Positions 26,423-35,896 of a stretch of DNA of 64,000 nt are shown here, in pieces. The translations under genes and the position numbers were made by a program. Origin of the DNA: Acidobacteriaceae bacterium KBS 83 (GTDB lineage: Bacteria > Acidobacteriota > Terriglobia > Terriglobales > Acidobacteriaceae); NCBI GenBank assembly GCA_000381585.1, contig KB906735.1:1-64000 (forward strand). Reading direction: 5' to 3'. Numbering within the stretch: position 1 is the stretch's first letter; every line of letters begins with the position of its first letter. The notes below the pieces were generated by a model. The model saw only the letters and a program-made list of their open reading frames with translations, was not told where the DNA came from and made no database searches.

Positions 26423-26460
26423 GGGAAAAGGGCCGAAAACGCTCGTTTTCCAGCCCTTCC
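26423..26460. terminator. Bidirectional terminator between convergent genes
   Basis: GAAAACG and CGTTTTC pair across a two-base turn and are extended by GGGC/GCCC, with purine-rich GGGAAAAG before and CCCTTCC after. It lies midway between the VWFA stop (26375) and the stop of the leftward nucleotidyltransferase (26481). Confidence 0.6.
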
Positions 26461-26480
26461 GTATCGATCCGATTGGCCGG

Positions 26481-27581
26481 CTACCAGATCCCTTTGTCGC
26501 TCCCGGTAATCTTTTGCCCAACATAGGCGGCTGTGGCAAGCCACGGCAGCAGCCCGAGTCTGGCGCTGTTGTTCAGGTCGCCCTGTCGCAGCAGGCCCGT
26601 AAGTTGCGAGCCGTAGAGCCCGGCCGATTGGGGCATGATGGGCACGCGCAGGAAGCTGCGAGCGTAATACGCTTGATCGCCGCCAAACCTGGCGGTCTCG
26701 CTTACAAATGCCGGGAGATTGAGACCCGTGCCGCGATAGTGCTTGACGTAATCCGACACAATCACCAGGTAGGTCGCCGTTCCCTCCCAAATCTCGGCCG
26801 CGCTTGCCGACGAGCGCAGGTCCTGATAATCGATAGCACCGGACTCGATGAGTTCCCCAGAATCCACGATGTCGCACAACCGGAAATAGAAGTGGCGATA
26901 CATGCGCTGCAAGGTGGAGATCATCAGCCGATCCGATATCGAAGCAGTCCGGAATGGAACGCCGCCAACCTCTATGGACCGAGTACGTTCAAGCAAGTGG
27001 GACGCGATGGTCGTCTGTTCTCCGGTCTGGCCCAGCCGGCCCACATGGATCTCAACGGCTTCGGGCAGCCCTGGAATTTCGAAGTTCCATTTGCGCGCCA
27101 GACGATCTCCCCAGCTTCGAGCAGCGGTCTGCGCCTGAAAGCGCGTGCGCATCAGCTCCAGCACCTGCTCCGGCTTCGCACTCGTGTACAGATCGAGATC
27201 GCTGCCCAGGTCTGGCCAGTGATCCAGTGACTTGATGACCGCGACGCCAAGCCCCTGCTCGTCAAAAGCCTTGCAAACCTCATGGAGAACCGGAATCGCG
27301 ACGTTGATACGCGCACGCTCTGTCTCGATAGCCGCAGTCGCCCAGCCGGCCCGAACGTCGTCGTTTGCGTCGCGAACGATCTTCAAAAAGGCTTCGAGTC
27401 CACGCACCACGACGTGGTTCAGGTTCGCCAGATTCACAAGGTCGTCGAAATTTTCCTGACTGATACCTCTCACCTCCGCAATCAGCTCAGCGGATTTGGC
27501 CTCGTCATTTGGCGGAAAGAGCAGACGAGAGAGAAGAACCATGGACTTCTGGGAAGGGTGTTGCGTGGATTCGTTCGGCAA
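26481..27581 (-). CDS. Uncharacterised nucleotidyltransferase family protein (NTP_transf_5-like)
   Basis: This 366-residue cytosolic protein has the block GVAVIKSLDHWPDLGSDLDL, a nucleotidyltransferase-like pattern with S-D-L-D as the metal ligands. IEVGGVPFRTASISDRLMI and a C-terminal helical part (LLRQGDLNNSARLGLLPWLA) follow. It resembles the PF14907 group, often found in polysaccharide or peptide loci with unknown substrate. The TPR protein gene ends 12 bp upstream, so the two are probably one operon. Confidence 0.75.
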   Translation of the reverse strand: MPNESTQHPSQKSMVLLSRLLFPPNDEAKSAELIAEVRGISQENFDDLVNLANLNHVVVRGLEAFLKIVRDANDDVRAGWATAAIETERARINVAIPVLHEVCKAFDEQGLGVAVIKSLDHWPDLGSDLDLYTSAKPEQVLELMRTRFQAQTAARSWGDRLARKWNFEIPGLPEAVEIHVGRLGQTGEQTTIASHLLERTRSIEVGGVPFRTASISDRLMISTLQRMYRHFYFRLCDIVDSGELIESGAIDYQDLRSSASAAEIWEGTATYLVIVSDYVKHYRGTGLNLPAFVSETARFGGDQAYYARSFLRVPIMPQSAGLYGSQLTGLLRQGDLNNSARLGLLPWLATAAYVGQKITGSDKGIW

Positions 27582-27593
27582 GGTTTGAGTTCC

Positions 27594-28793
27594 TTAATTA
27601 GAGTGAGGAGGCGTTTGCGGCGCAGGTGTTGGGGGCGCGGATTGGGGAGTATTCGGCGGGGCAGGCGCCGTCGGCGATGGCGAGGGCGTATTGTCGACCG
27701 GGGTGCCGTCGCGGCGCTCCAATTCGACATTTCCTGGTTCCGCGTGACGTGTCTGCCGATAGCGATCCAGCTCACCGCCAACCTTCTGTTGGCTATCGGC
27801 AGCAACGGCATTAAGATACTGTCCTTCGGCCAGGCTACTGCTCGCCAGTCCAATATGTGCTTTGGCATCATCTGCTTGCTGGGCCTTCATGTAAAAGAAG
27901 TTCGCCGTCTCCATGTCACCGTCGCGCTCCGATACATAACCGAGATTGTTCAGTGAAAATGCGCTGTTTGGATTGAGCGAGTACGCCTTCAGAAAATCTC
28001 TTCTTGCCGCCTGCCAATCATTCCGGTTCGTCGCGGAGACTCCACGCACGGTGAGCAAAGCCGCCTGCGCCTCCGGAGTGTCCGTGTTTTTGAGGCGGCT
28101 TTCCAGCTTACGGGCGCTATCCGCGGCCATCTGACTAACGGATTTGCCTCTCCACGACCGGTCCAGCGTGACCACCACGGCCTCGGAGGAATGCAGTTGA
28201 GCGGCCTGGTCGAAATATGTCAATGCGCCTTCGTAATCTCCAACCGACTCCTTGGCCACTCCCAGATTATTCAGGGTGAAGGCGTTGTGGGGATCCATGG
28301 ACACGGCGCGTTGGAGCAGGCTCTCTGCCTCGGAGGTGCGATTCTCGGATAAGAGCGCAACTGCCTCGACATTGATGTGATTCACGCGCATCGGCCCATC
28401 GCTCAGACCGTTCAGCGCATCTTCAATTGGCTTGCCTTCCAGCTGCTTTGTGTTGCTTCGATCGATGGAGGCGGTACTACCCTGCTGTGCGGCCAGTTTG
28501 TAGAACTTGAGAGCGCGGTCCAAATCTCCCTGCAACTCGGAGATATATCCCAGATTGTTCAATGTGAAAGGATCGCTGGGATCGTAGAGATATGCCTTCA
28601 GGAAAAGCGCTTCCGCCTTCTCATACTGCTTCTTCTCGACCGCCTGTACGCCATCACGATTCAGGCGTTGTACGGGCGTCAACTCGCTGTGCCTGGGGAT
28701 CGTTATCTTCAGATCCTTCGCCCATGAAGGTTGCACGGCCCAAAGGGCGAAGAGTGCAGCCAATGCGAGTAATCTGGAAGGTGTGCGAAGCAT
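27594..28793 (-). CDS. Exported TPR-repeat protein
   Basis: The start at 28793 (399 residues) puts a signal peptide (LLALAALFALWAVQPSWA) at the N-terminus; an upstream in-frame start at 28853 would add 20 polar residues. TPR pairs recur: FLKAYLYDPSDPFTLNNLGY, AVSMDPHNAFTLNNLGVAKE, and AYSLNPNSAFSLNNLGYVSE. The last about 40 residues are Pro/Ser/Thr-rich. It is probably a periplasmic scaffold. It precedes the nucleotidyltransferase gene by 12 bp. Confidence 0.85.
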   Translation of the reverse strand: MLRTPSRLLALAALFALWAVQPSWAKDLKITIPRHSELTPVQRLNRDGVQAVEKKQYEKAEALFLKAYLYDPSDPFTLNNLGYISELQGDLDRALKFYKLAAQQGSTASIDRSNTKQLEGKPIEDALNGLSDGPMRVNHINVEAVALLSENRTSEAESLLQRAVSMDPHNAFTLNNLGVAKESVGDYEGALTYFDQAAQLHSSEAVVVTLDRSWRGKSVSQMAADSARKLESRLKNTDTPEAQAALLTVRGVSATNRNDWQAARRDFLKAYSLNPNSAFSLNNLGYVSERDGDMETANFFYMKAQQADDAKAHIGLASSSLAEGQYLNAVAADSQQKVGGELDRYRQTRHAEPGNVELERRDGTPVDNTPSPSPTAPAPPNTPQSAPPTPAPQTPPHSN

Positions 28794-29003
28794 TCCCAAT
28801 TTTTCTAACCCTCGCTTCTCTGATGGCTCGCGGCGGTCCCTGGACAGCGCCAAAACGGCTACTCTGAATGATTCATTTTATACCGTTCATGATGTCTTCA
28901 TGTTGCACTTCAGCCGCGTCGGCAGGTGACTTTGGGATAAACCCTTAGTACGTAGTGAAGCCAGGAGCGATCGGTCATAATCAAGTTGGATAAGGATTTG
29001 CCA

Positions 29004-29867
29004 ATGGGTGTGCTTTTCGCAATCTTGATGCTCGGCATGGTGGCCTCTGCTCAGGTGACTGCCACTGACGCCGCGCCAAAACCAACGGAGACGAAACAGT
29101 CTGCGTCGGAACCCGTCAATTTGTCGGCCGACCCTCTCACGATGCCGAAGGGAAAGAGCACTGTCATCGGAGGCATCATCTCCGGAGTGGATCCGATCGC
29201 CGACCGCTTGACATTGAAAGTCTTCGGCGGCAAGCCAATGAAGATACTCTTCGACGAACGCACCCAGGTTTATCGAGATGGGGCTAAGTCTTCTCTGCGG
29301 GATCTGCGCACCAATGATCGTGCCTCAGTTGAAACCATGTCGGATGGAGACACTGTATTCGCACGCAGCATCCATATGCTGTCGCGATCTCCAGAGGGCG
29401 AGTGTCATGGACAAATCTTGAGCTACGATCCCGGCGCCAGTGTGCTGACGGTGCGCGAGCCTTTGTCACCGCAAGCCATCAAACTCGTCGTTCCTGCAGG
29501 AACGGCCATTGTTCGCCAGGGGCAGACCGCATCGAGATCTGGTGCCGCCGGCGTGTCTGATCTACGAAAAGGAACTTTGATCTCAGCCACATTCGAATCC
29601 GACAATAAAGGGCAAGGCGTTGCTCACCATATCGCCATCCTTGCTTCTCCGGGAGATGAGCTTTCCTTCAGCGGGAGTGTCACGTTTCTCGATTTGCACT
29701 CGAATCAATTTGTGGTCGCGGATGCGCAGAACGATCAGAGCTACAAGATCGTCTTCGATCCGGCATCTCTTCCTGCAGCGCACGATCTCCATGAAGGTGT
29801 GAACGTGAGAGTGACCGCGGAGTTTGACGGCTCCCACTACATCGCCCGGGCGATTACCCTTAAGTAG
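29004..29867 (+). CDS. Exported DUF5666-like protein
   Basis: ATG at 29004 follows AAGGAT at 7 bases and gives 287 residues; TTG at 28986 is an alternative. Signal peptide GVLFAILMLGMVASAQ. The mature protein holds three small beta-barrel-like units: GGIISGVDPIADRLTLKVFG, HGQILSYDPGASVLTVREP and SGSVTFLDLHSNQFVVADAQ. Each has the G-x-I/V...D...V pattern of DUF5666 OB-like domains. Function is unknown. Confidence 0.72.
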   Translation: MGVLFAILMLGMVASAQVTATDAAPKPTETKQSASEPVNLSADPLTMPKGKSTVIGGIISGVDPIADRLTLKVFGGKPMKILFDERTQVYRDGAKSSLRDLRTNDRASVETMSDGDTVFARSIHMLSRSPEGECHGQILSYDPGASVLTVREPLSPQAIKLVVPAGTAIVRQGQTASRSGAAGVSDLRKGTLISATFESDNKGQGVAHHIAILASPGDELSFSGSVTFLDLHSNQFVVADAQNDQSYKIVFDPASLPAAHDLHEGVNVRVTAEFDGSHYIARAITLK

Positions 29868-29962
29868 ATTTGCGGGGATCTGATTGATGACGGTCCTAAG
29901 CCGATGATTCCGGCATCTCGTCTATCCTGAAAGGGAGGAACGGCGAGTCGTGCCGAGACAAA

Positions 29963-31699
29963 ATGGACGTAAGGGATAGACGTGATTTTCTTAAATTGTG
30001 CGTCGCATCGGTACCAGCCCTGGCTTTCGCGAGAAGCCTTGATGCTGAACAAGCCCTCGGTGCTGAAGCCAAAAGCGGTGGGCCCACCCCGCAGGCCTTT
30101 CGCACACCTGCCACATTAGACCGGTACGCAGACCCGCTGCCAATCCCAAAGCGGATCCTGCCCCACGGCACTAGGAACGGCATCTCTCAGTACAGCGTTC
30201 GCATGACGGAGTTCAAGCAACAGCTGCATTCGCAGCTGCCGCCCACCAGACTCTGGGGATACGAGGGGCAGTATCCAGGCCCGATATTTGAAGCCCAGCG
30301 GGGCACGCCAATCGAAGTGCAGTGGGAAAACCATCTGCCCACAACCCACATTTTCGCAATCGATCCACACATCCATGGAGCAATGCCCCCGGCACCCCAG
30401 GTCAGGACTGTGCCCCATCTTCACGGCTCACGCACCCGATCGGAAAGCGACGGACTACCGGAGAAATGGTTCATTCCAGGGCAGTCAGCGCTTTATCAAT
30501 ATCCGAATGACCAACTAGCCACGACGCTTTGGTATCACGACCATGCGATGGGGATCACTCGTTTGAACGTATATGCCGGCCTTTCCGGATTCTTTCTTCT
30601 TCGCGACGAGGTCGAACGAAAGATGGGACTACCTTCGGGCGACCACGAGATCCCCCTCCTTCTGCAAGACCGGACGATCGATGATCAGGGTAAACTCGTC
30701 TACGCCCCGACACACGAAGACGCCGTGCCCCTTCCGCCGGGTGTTTGGGGTCCGGAGTTCCTCGGCGAAATCCCGGTCGTAAACGGCAGAATCTTTCCCT
30801 ACCTGGACGTAGAGCCAACACAATATCGTCTGCGCGTACTCAACGGCTCGAACTCACGGTTCGTAAGTCTTTTCTTCAATCGCTCGAAGAGCCCGACAGA
30901 TATTCCGTCACTGATTTCGTTCCATCAGATTGGAACGGATGGTGGCTTTCTCCCAAAGCCGGCGGCAATGAACAAGCTGCTGCTGGGCCCGGCCGAACGA
31001 GCTGACCTGATCATCGATTTTTCCGAATTCCAGGGGAGCGTGGTGACGCTGACAAATGATGCAGCCGCCCCCTATCCGGGATGGACAGCTCTCCACGAAG
31101 ATCGCCCTCCTCTGAATGAGTTCATGCAGTTCCGGGTGGTTCTTCCCGCATCGGCCAAAGAGAGATCATTAAGCTTGCCGGCAGCAGTGCCATTCTCCAG
31201 GCTCGAAGAAAATCAATCCATTGCGACGAGGGATTTCATTTTGTCCGAGCGAATGGATGATCAGGGCCATTCCCTGGGAGTACGCATCAATGGAAAGGGT
31301 TACGATGACCCCGTCACTGAGACTGTGACACTCGGGTCCGTTGAGAAGTGGCGCTTTATCAACACCACCGACGACGCCCACCCGATGCATCTGCACCTGG
31401 TGCAATTTCAGATCCTGCATCGCCAGGGATTTAACATTCCTGCGATGCAGAGCGGCAAGCTGGAGCTCGTGGGGAAGCTACGCATGCCCGCAGATAACGA
31501 AGCCGGATGGAAGGATACGGCGGTTGTCAATCCCGGTGACGTTCTGACGATACTCGTACGGTTCGAAGGCTATACCGGCCGCTATGTCTTTCATTGCCAC
31601 ATGCTGGAACATGAAGACAATGACATGATGCGGCCATACGAAGTCGTTCCAGTGGTAGTCCGACGCGACGGGACGGCGACTGCTCCCAAAGTAGATTAA
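29963..31699 (+). CDS. Tat-exported multicopper oxidase (CotA / bilirubin oxidase type)
   Basis: This 578-residue protein begins with a twin-Arg signal (RRDFLKLCVASVPALAFA). Copper sites: HIHG and HLHG (about 137 and 152), WYHDHAMG (190-197), HPMHLHLVQF (T2/T3) and FHCHMLEHEDNDMM, where the Cys carries the type 1 copper and Met is the axial ligand. The layout and length match three-domain CotA-type laccases, which oxidise phenolics, bilirubin or metal ions and reduce O2 to water in the periplasm. It stands alone between a DUF5666-like gene and the convergent phosphoesterase gene. Confidence 0.94.
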   Translation: MDVRDRRDFLKLCVASVPALAFARSLDAEQALGAEAKSGGPTPQAFRTPATLDRYADPLPIPKRILPHGTRNGISQYSVRMTEFKQQLHSQLPPTRLWGYEGQYPGPIFEAQRGTPIEVQWENHLPTTHIFAIDPHIHGAMPPAPQVRTVPHLHGSRTRSESDGLPEKWFIPGQSALYQYPNDQLATTLWYHDHAMGITRLNVYAGLSGFFLLRDEVERKMGLPSGDHEIPLLLQDRTIDDQGKLVYAPTHEDAVPLPPGVWGPEFLGEIPVVNGRIFPYLDVEPTQYRLRVLNGSNSRFVSLFFNRSKSPTDIPSLISFHQIGTDGGFLPKPAAMNKLLLGPAERADLIIDFSEFQGSVVTLTNDAAAPYPGWTALHEDRPPLNEFMQFRVVLPASAKERSLSLPAAVPFSRLEENQSIATRDFILSERMDDQGHSLGVRINGKGYDDPVTETVTLGSVEKWRFINTTDDAHPMHLHLVQFQILHRQGFNIPAMQSGKLELVGKLRMPADNEAGWKDTAVVNPGDVLTILVRFEGYTGRYVFHCHMLEHEDNDMMRPYEVVPVVVRRDGTATAPKVD

Positions 31700-31732
31700 C
31701 TTTGCCGCTCGCCGCGGTCGCAGTCATCCGAA

Positions 31733-31779
31733 AATAAATGAGCCCGCTCAGTGACTGGTCACCTGGCGGGCTCAATTTT
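31733..31779. terminator. Bidirectional terminator between convergent genes
   Basis: GAGCCCGC (31740-31747) pairs with GCGGGCTC (31766-31773). AAAATAAAT precedes and AATTTT follows, giving an A/T tract on both sides. It lies between the multicopper oxidase stop (31699) and the phosphoesterase stop (31809) and would serve both. Confidence 0.75.
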
Positions 31780-31808
31780 CCAACGACTCAGCTATCGAGC
31801 GCCCGATA

Positions 31809-34800
31809 TCAATGAAACGCCGCTGGTTGGCACGACGATCCGATCGGAGTCGGGGTGGGCGGTGTTGGCGGCGTGGCCCACGGCACATTGGTGAAATCGA
31901 AGAAATCCAGCAGATCAGGTTGCGCTGCATCCCGCGACGTTAAGTGAACCGATGGTCCAAGGAAGCGGTTCTCAACGAATTTGATAACCGCTGTGTGATC
32001 CATCGGAACATGCGAGACGTAGTGCCTGCGCACAAAGGGCGAAACCACCATGTTCGGCACGCGGAAGCCGAGCTGCGCTCCAAAACCGTTCTGCGCGCAG
32101 TACGTCCCGGGGGCACAGTAGGCGACGTCAGTTGAATTCGAACCCGGCCAGCCGCTCTTCAGATCACAGTGCGTGTCCCCAGGTGCTGCAGGTACGCACG
32201 GATTGAAGCTATCCGGGCTGACCGAAATCGACGTAACGTCGTTCGGATAACTTGCCGCCATCGACGCGGTAGTGAAGTCATTGGTGTGTCCGATCACTGG
32301 GGGGACGTGGTCGTACGGCCCACCGCCCTCGTCGTAGCCGAAGAAGAAGGCGGAATCCTTCCAGGAAGTGCTGGTCATCAGCGCATTGATGATTTTTGCC
32401 ACCTGCGCCTGCCCTGCCAGAATCGACTGCCCATAACCGGGGTGCTCATCGTTGAGCCCGGAACCCGACTCAATAAAGGAGAAGCTGGGCAACGTGCCGT
32501 TCTTGAGGTCGGCAAAGTACCCATACGTCGGATCATTGATCGGCGCAATCTTGTTCAAGTTGATGCAGAAGGTGTTTGTGGTGTCCCCGATCGCGCTCGA
32601 GGGCGAGGCGGGCGCCTTGCAGCCCGTCGGGTCGCCAGGCGTTGGATTTGCATACAGGTACTGGAAAGACCAGGTCAGATACGAGAACGTCGTCGCGGGA
32701 AAGAGTGCCCCTCCTGAAACCGTCTTCTTGCAGTCTTCCGGATCGCACTCGCCGTTGTTAACGGTGTAGTAAACCTTCCACGATACCGCCGGCTTCGCCT
32801 GATCCAGTTCCTGGAAGATGCTCGTGATCTTCAGCTGGTTGAGATGGTCATCTCCGCTCGGATCCTGCGTCAGACCTTGAGTCGTGCCGCCGGTGAAGGT
32901 CGCTATGCGGTTGGGAATGCTCTTGCTTGCGACCGGCGAGAACCACCGGTCGGACAAAGCGAATTGCGAGGCCGTGTAGTAGTAGTAGTTCAGGAAACCC
33001 TGATCGTAGTAGCCCATGGCGCGATCGCCGGTGACATCGGTGTAGCCGGTGCAAGGGCCAACGCCTCCGGGGCACTTGGCGTTCGCAAAACCATCCGCGT
33101 TGGATGCAAAGCCGTTCATCCTGATCGTACGTGTGGTGGAGGTATCGCCCAAAGCCACGTCGCCGAAACTTTCACGCCACGCCGAAGACATGTCGTCAAT
33201 ACAGGTGCTCTTGAACTTGAACAGCGTGTGGGCGCCTTTGGGTGACTGTTGGTCGTTGTTGCTAATGATTTGGCCCTTCTTGTTGACTGCGTCGTACGCC
33301 TCGCCATTGATCTTGTCTTCAATGCCGTCGACATCGTAGGGAACCCCATCGTCACCGATCTCGAAGCCATTGCTCTTACGATAGGGATTCAACATGCCGA
33401 AGTAATTATCGAAGGCGTGATTCTCCTGCAGCATAAAGATCACGTGGTTGATCGAATTGACCGTGCCTGCCGGTACAACTGTGATCGTCGCTGTAGCTGT
33501 CGCAGGTGTGGTGCCGCTACTGCCGGCTGCGGTCGCGGTGTAAGTCGTCGTGGAAGTCGGAGTGACGCTCTGCGTGCCGCCAGTCGTCGCCAGCGTGTAG
33601 CTGCTTCCATCAGTCCCTGTGACAGTCACCGAGGTGGCGTTGGTCGCGGTCACGGTCAACACCGACGTGGCGCCCGATGTGATGGATGCCGGATTGGCTA
33701 CGATGGTCACTGTTGGCCCTGGCGCCGTCGTGACCGTGACGGTGACCGTCGCCGTCGCAGCTCCGCCCGCACCAGTCGCGGTTACGTTATAGGTGGAGGT
33801 AGTCGTCGGGCTGACGGTCTCTGTGCCACCGGTCGGCGCCATTTCAAAGCTGCTGCCATCCGTGCCCGTCAGGATCACGCTGGTAGCATCCGTCGCCACA
33901 ACGGTTAACGTCGTCGAAGAACCGGCTGCGATGGGATTTGGACTGGCCGTGAGGGTTACGGTTGGCGCAGGAGGCGGCGGTGCGGGCACAACAGTCACCG
34001 TCGCAGTCGCAGTCGCGGTCGCCGTTCCGCTGCTCGCTGTGACCGTATACGTAGTGGTCGCGAGAGGAGTAACGATCTGTGTGCCACCGGTCGCACTCAT
34101 GGTGTAGCTGCTGCTATCCGATCCCGTGATCGTTACGGTTGTGGCGTTCGCTGCAACCACGGTCAGCGTGGAGTTACTCCCCGCGCTGATCGTAGTCGGG
34201 TTCGCAGCAATAGTCACAGTAGGCGGAACGACAGCTGGGGTCACGGTCACGATCGCAGCCGCTGTTGCGCTGCCCCCCACGCCGCTCGCGGTGACGGTAT
34301 ATGTCGTGGTCGCAGCCGGGGTGACGACCTGCGTTCCCCCGCTCGCGGTCAGGTTGTAACTGGTATTGTCCGATCCTGTGATCGTCACCGTCGAGGCGTT
34401 GGTAGCCGCCACCGTCAGCGTCGACGAAGTTCCGGCCGCGATCGAGGTCGGATTAGCCGCAATAGTCACAGTTGGGGTCGCGACGGGTGGCGTCACGGTC
34501 ACGGCCGCGGTCGCGGTCGCCGGGGAAGTCCCTGCGGCTCCAGTTGCTGTGGCCGTGTAGGTCGTAGTCGCAGCCGGGCTAACCGCTTGTGTGCCGCCGG
34601 TCGAGGATAGGACATAGCTGCTTCCGTCCGAACCCGTCACCGTCACTTGGGTGGCGTTGCTCGCCGCGACCGTCAGCGTAGACGAGTTTCCGGCCACGAT
34701 CGAGGTCGGATTCGCCGAGATCGTCACGGTAGGCGCCGACGCGGTCACGGTCACGGTTGCTGTCGCTATCGCCGGAGAGGTGCCCGCTGCACCACTCGCG

Positions 34801-35618
34801 GTCGCAGTGTATGTGGTAGTCGCGGCGGGGCTGACGGCTTGCGTGCCGCCAGTTGCCGCCAGTTTGTAGCTGCTCCCATCCGATCCGGTAATCGTAACGG
34901 TGGCGGCATTCGTGGCCTTCACTGTCATTGTCGAAGAACCGCCCGGCGCGATCGAAGTCGGATTCGCCGTTATCGTTACAGCCGGCGATACGGGTGAGGC
35001 TGAAACAGTCACGGTCGCCGTCGCCGTCACCGTTCCTCCCGAGCCGGTCGCGGTCGCGGTGTAGGTCGTAGTCGTGGTGGGGCTGACGGCCTTTGTCCCG
35101 CCAGTCGCAGCCAGGCTGTAGCTGCTTCCATCCGATCCGGCGATGGTCACTGTTGTGGCGTTTGTGGCCGCAACTGTCAATGTCGAAGTGTCACCCGGCG
35201 CAATCGACGCAGGACTGGCCGCAATGGTCACGGTAGGTGCGGCGGGCGTTCCCACCGTCACGATCGCCGTTGCCGTGCTCTTCCCTCCGTCCCCGGATGC
35301 GGTGGCGGTGTAGGTCGTGGTCTTCTTAGGCGACACAGCCTGCTTGCCACCGGCCGCGGCAAGGTCGTAGCTGCTGCCGTCCGTTCCGGTAACGGTCACA
35401 GTCGTAGCATCCGTGGCCGCAACGGTCAGCATGGACGATTGCCCAGCGGTGACTGACGCCGGGCTGGCGGTGATGGTGACGGTCGGCGCGGTTGTTGTTG
35501 TTTCGCCAGGCCCGATGGTGCCGCATCCGGCAAGCAGCAGGAGCAGCGAGAAACTCATGAACATCGCCAGCGGTGAGAGGAGTGAACGCAAGGGCCTGGA
35601 GCCGCGCACCTTCTTCAT
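31809..35618 (-). CDS. Lipoprotein with 8 Ig-like repeats and a phospholipase C-type phosphoesterase domain
   Basis: This 1269-residue protein has a lipobox LLLLAGC and a strong AGGAAGGAT site before ATG. Eight repeats of about 85-90 residues follow, each with PTVTIAANPTSIAAGTSS, LTVAATNATTVTITGSDGSS, and TYTATASG. The phosphoesterase begins at HVIFMLQENHAFDNYFG, with Glu/Asn as the usual metal-site start of the PF04185 phospholipase C/acid phosphatase family. FGYDEGGGPYDHVPP and HVPMDHTAVIKFVENRF give the downstream metal-binding D/H residues. It is probably a surface-displayed phosphatase on an Ig stalk. A decayed relative lies at 52820-53490. Confidence 0.93.
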   Translation of the reverse strand: MKKVRGSRPLRSLLSPLAMFMSFSLLLLLAGCGTIGPGETTTTAPTVTITASPASVTAGQSSMLTVAATDATTVTVTGTDGSSYDLAAAGGKQAVSPKKTTTYTATASGDGGKSTATAIVTVGTPAAPTVTIAASPASIAPGDTSTLTVAATNATTVTIAGSDGSSYSLAATGGTKAVSPTTTTTYTATATGSGGTVTATATVTVSASPVSPAVTITANPTSIAPGGSSTMTVKATNAATVTITGSDGSSYKLAATGGTQAVSPAATTTYTATASGAAGTSPAIATATVTVTASAPTVTISANPTSIVAGNSSTLTVAASNATQVTVTGSDGSSYVLSSTGGTQAVSPAATTTYTATATGAAGTSPATATAAVTVTPPVATPTVTIAANPTSIAAGTSSTLTVAATNASTVTITGSDNTSYNLTASGGTQVVTPAATTTYTVTASGVGGSATAAAIVTVTPAVVPPTVTIAANPTTISAGSNSTLTVVAANATTVTITGSDSSSYTMSATGGTQIVTPLATTTYTVTASSGTATATATATVTVVPAPPPPAPTVTLTASPNPIAAGSSTTLTVVATDATSVILTGTDGSSFEMAPTGGTETVSPTTTSTYNVTATGAGGAATATVTVTVTTAPGPTVTIVANPASITSGATSVLTVTATNATSVTVTGTDGSSYTLATTGGTQSVTPTSTTTYTATAAGSSGTTPATATATITVVPAGTVNSINHVIFMLQENHAFDNYFGMLNPYRKSNGFEIGDDGVPYDVDGIEDKINGEAYDAVNKKGQIISNNDQQSPKGAHTLFKFKSTCIDDMSSAWRESFGDVALGDTSTTRTIRMNGFASNADGFANAKCPGGVGPCTGYTDVTGDRAMGYYDQGFLNYYYYTASQFALSDRWFSPVASKSIPNRIATFTGGTTQGLTQDPSGDDHLNQLKITSIFQELDQAKPAVSWKVYYTVNNGECDPEDCKKTVSGGALFPATTFSYLTWSFQYLYANPTPGDPTGCKAPASPSSAIGDTTNTFCINLNKIAPINDPTYGYFADLKNGTLPSFSFIESGSGLNDEHPGYGQSILAGQAQVAKIINALMTSTSWKDSAFFFGYDEGGGPYDHVPPVIGHTNDFTTASMAASYPNDVTSISVSPDSFNPCVPAAPGDTHCDLKSGWPGSNSTDVAYCAPGTYCAQNGFGAQLGFRVPNMVVSPFVRRHYVSHVPMDHTAVIKFVENRFLGPSVHLTSRDAAQPDLLDFFDFTNVPWATPPTPPTPTPIGSSCQPAAFH
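33480..35500 (-). repeat. Tandem Ig-domain coding repeats (about 260 bp, 8 copies)
   Basis: Eight in-frame units make up the N-terminal two thirds of the phosphoesterase gene. The composition is strongly biased to Thr, Ala, Val and Ser, which generates long GTC/GAC-rich stretches on the plus strand. Long open frames in other frames across this block are by-products. Confidence 0.85.
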
Positions 35619-35896
35619 GTTGAAATCCTTCCTATGTCTCGGGTGAGCGGCAAGAGCTCAGGTTCAATCGAAAAATAATAAGAAAAGACGGGAAAATCGC
35701 CGCGGCACGCCGCACTGTTCGAATTGGTGTAGGGCGCTTCCCGGAGCGAGCATGCGGCTAAACAGATTTCGCCGACATATCCTCAACTCAATTAGCAAAT
35801 TTACTATGTTCATACGCCTGGTTGGACAGGATTTTCTAACCTCAACCAAACCAATTTCCGTTACTGGCACTTCAATTTCTTTTTGCCAAACACACT

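Noticed and set aside
26032-26877. A 281-codon minus-strand frame spanning the VWFA 3' end and the intergenic region
   Set aside because: It crosses the bidirectional terminator, is Arg/Ser-rich and lacks motifs; a real gene on the same strand in another frame covers part of it.
33249-34997. Repeated plus-strand frames rich in Val/Arg opposite the phosphoesterase repeats
   Set aside because: Same cause: antisense of Thr/Val/Ala-rich repeats.
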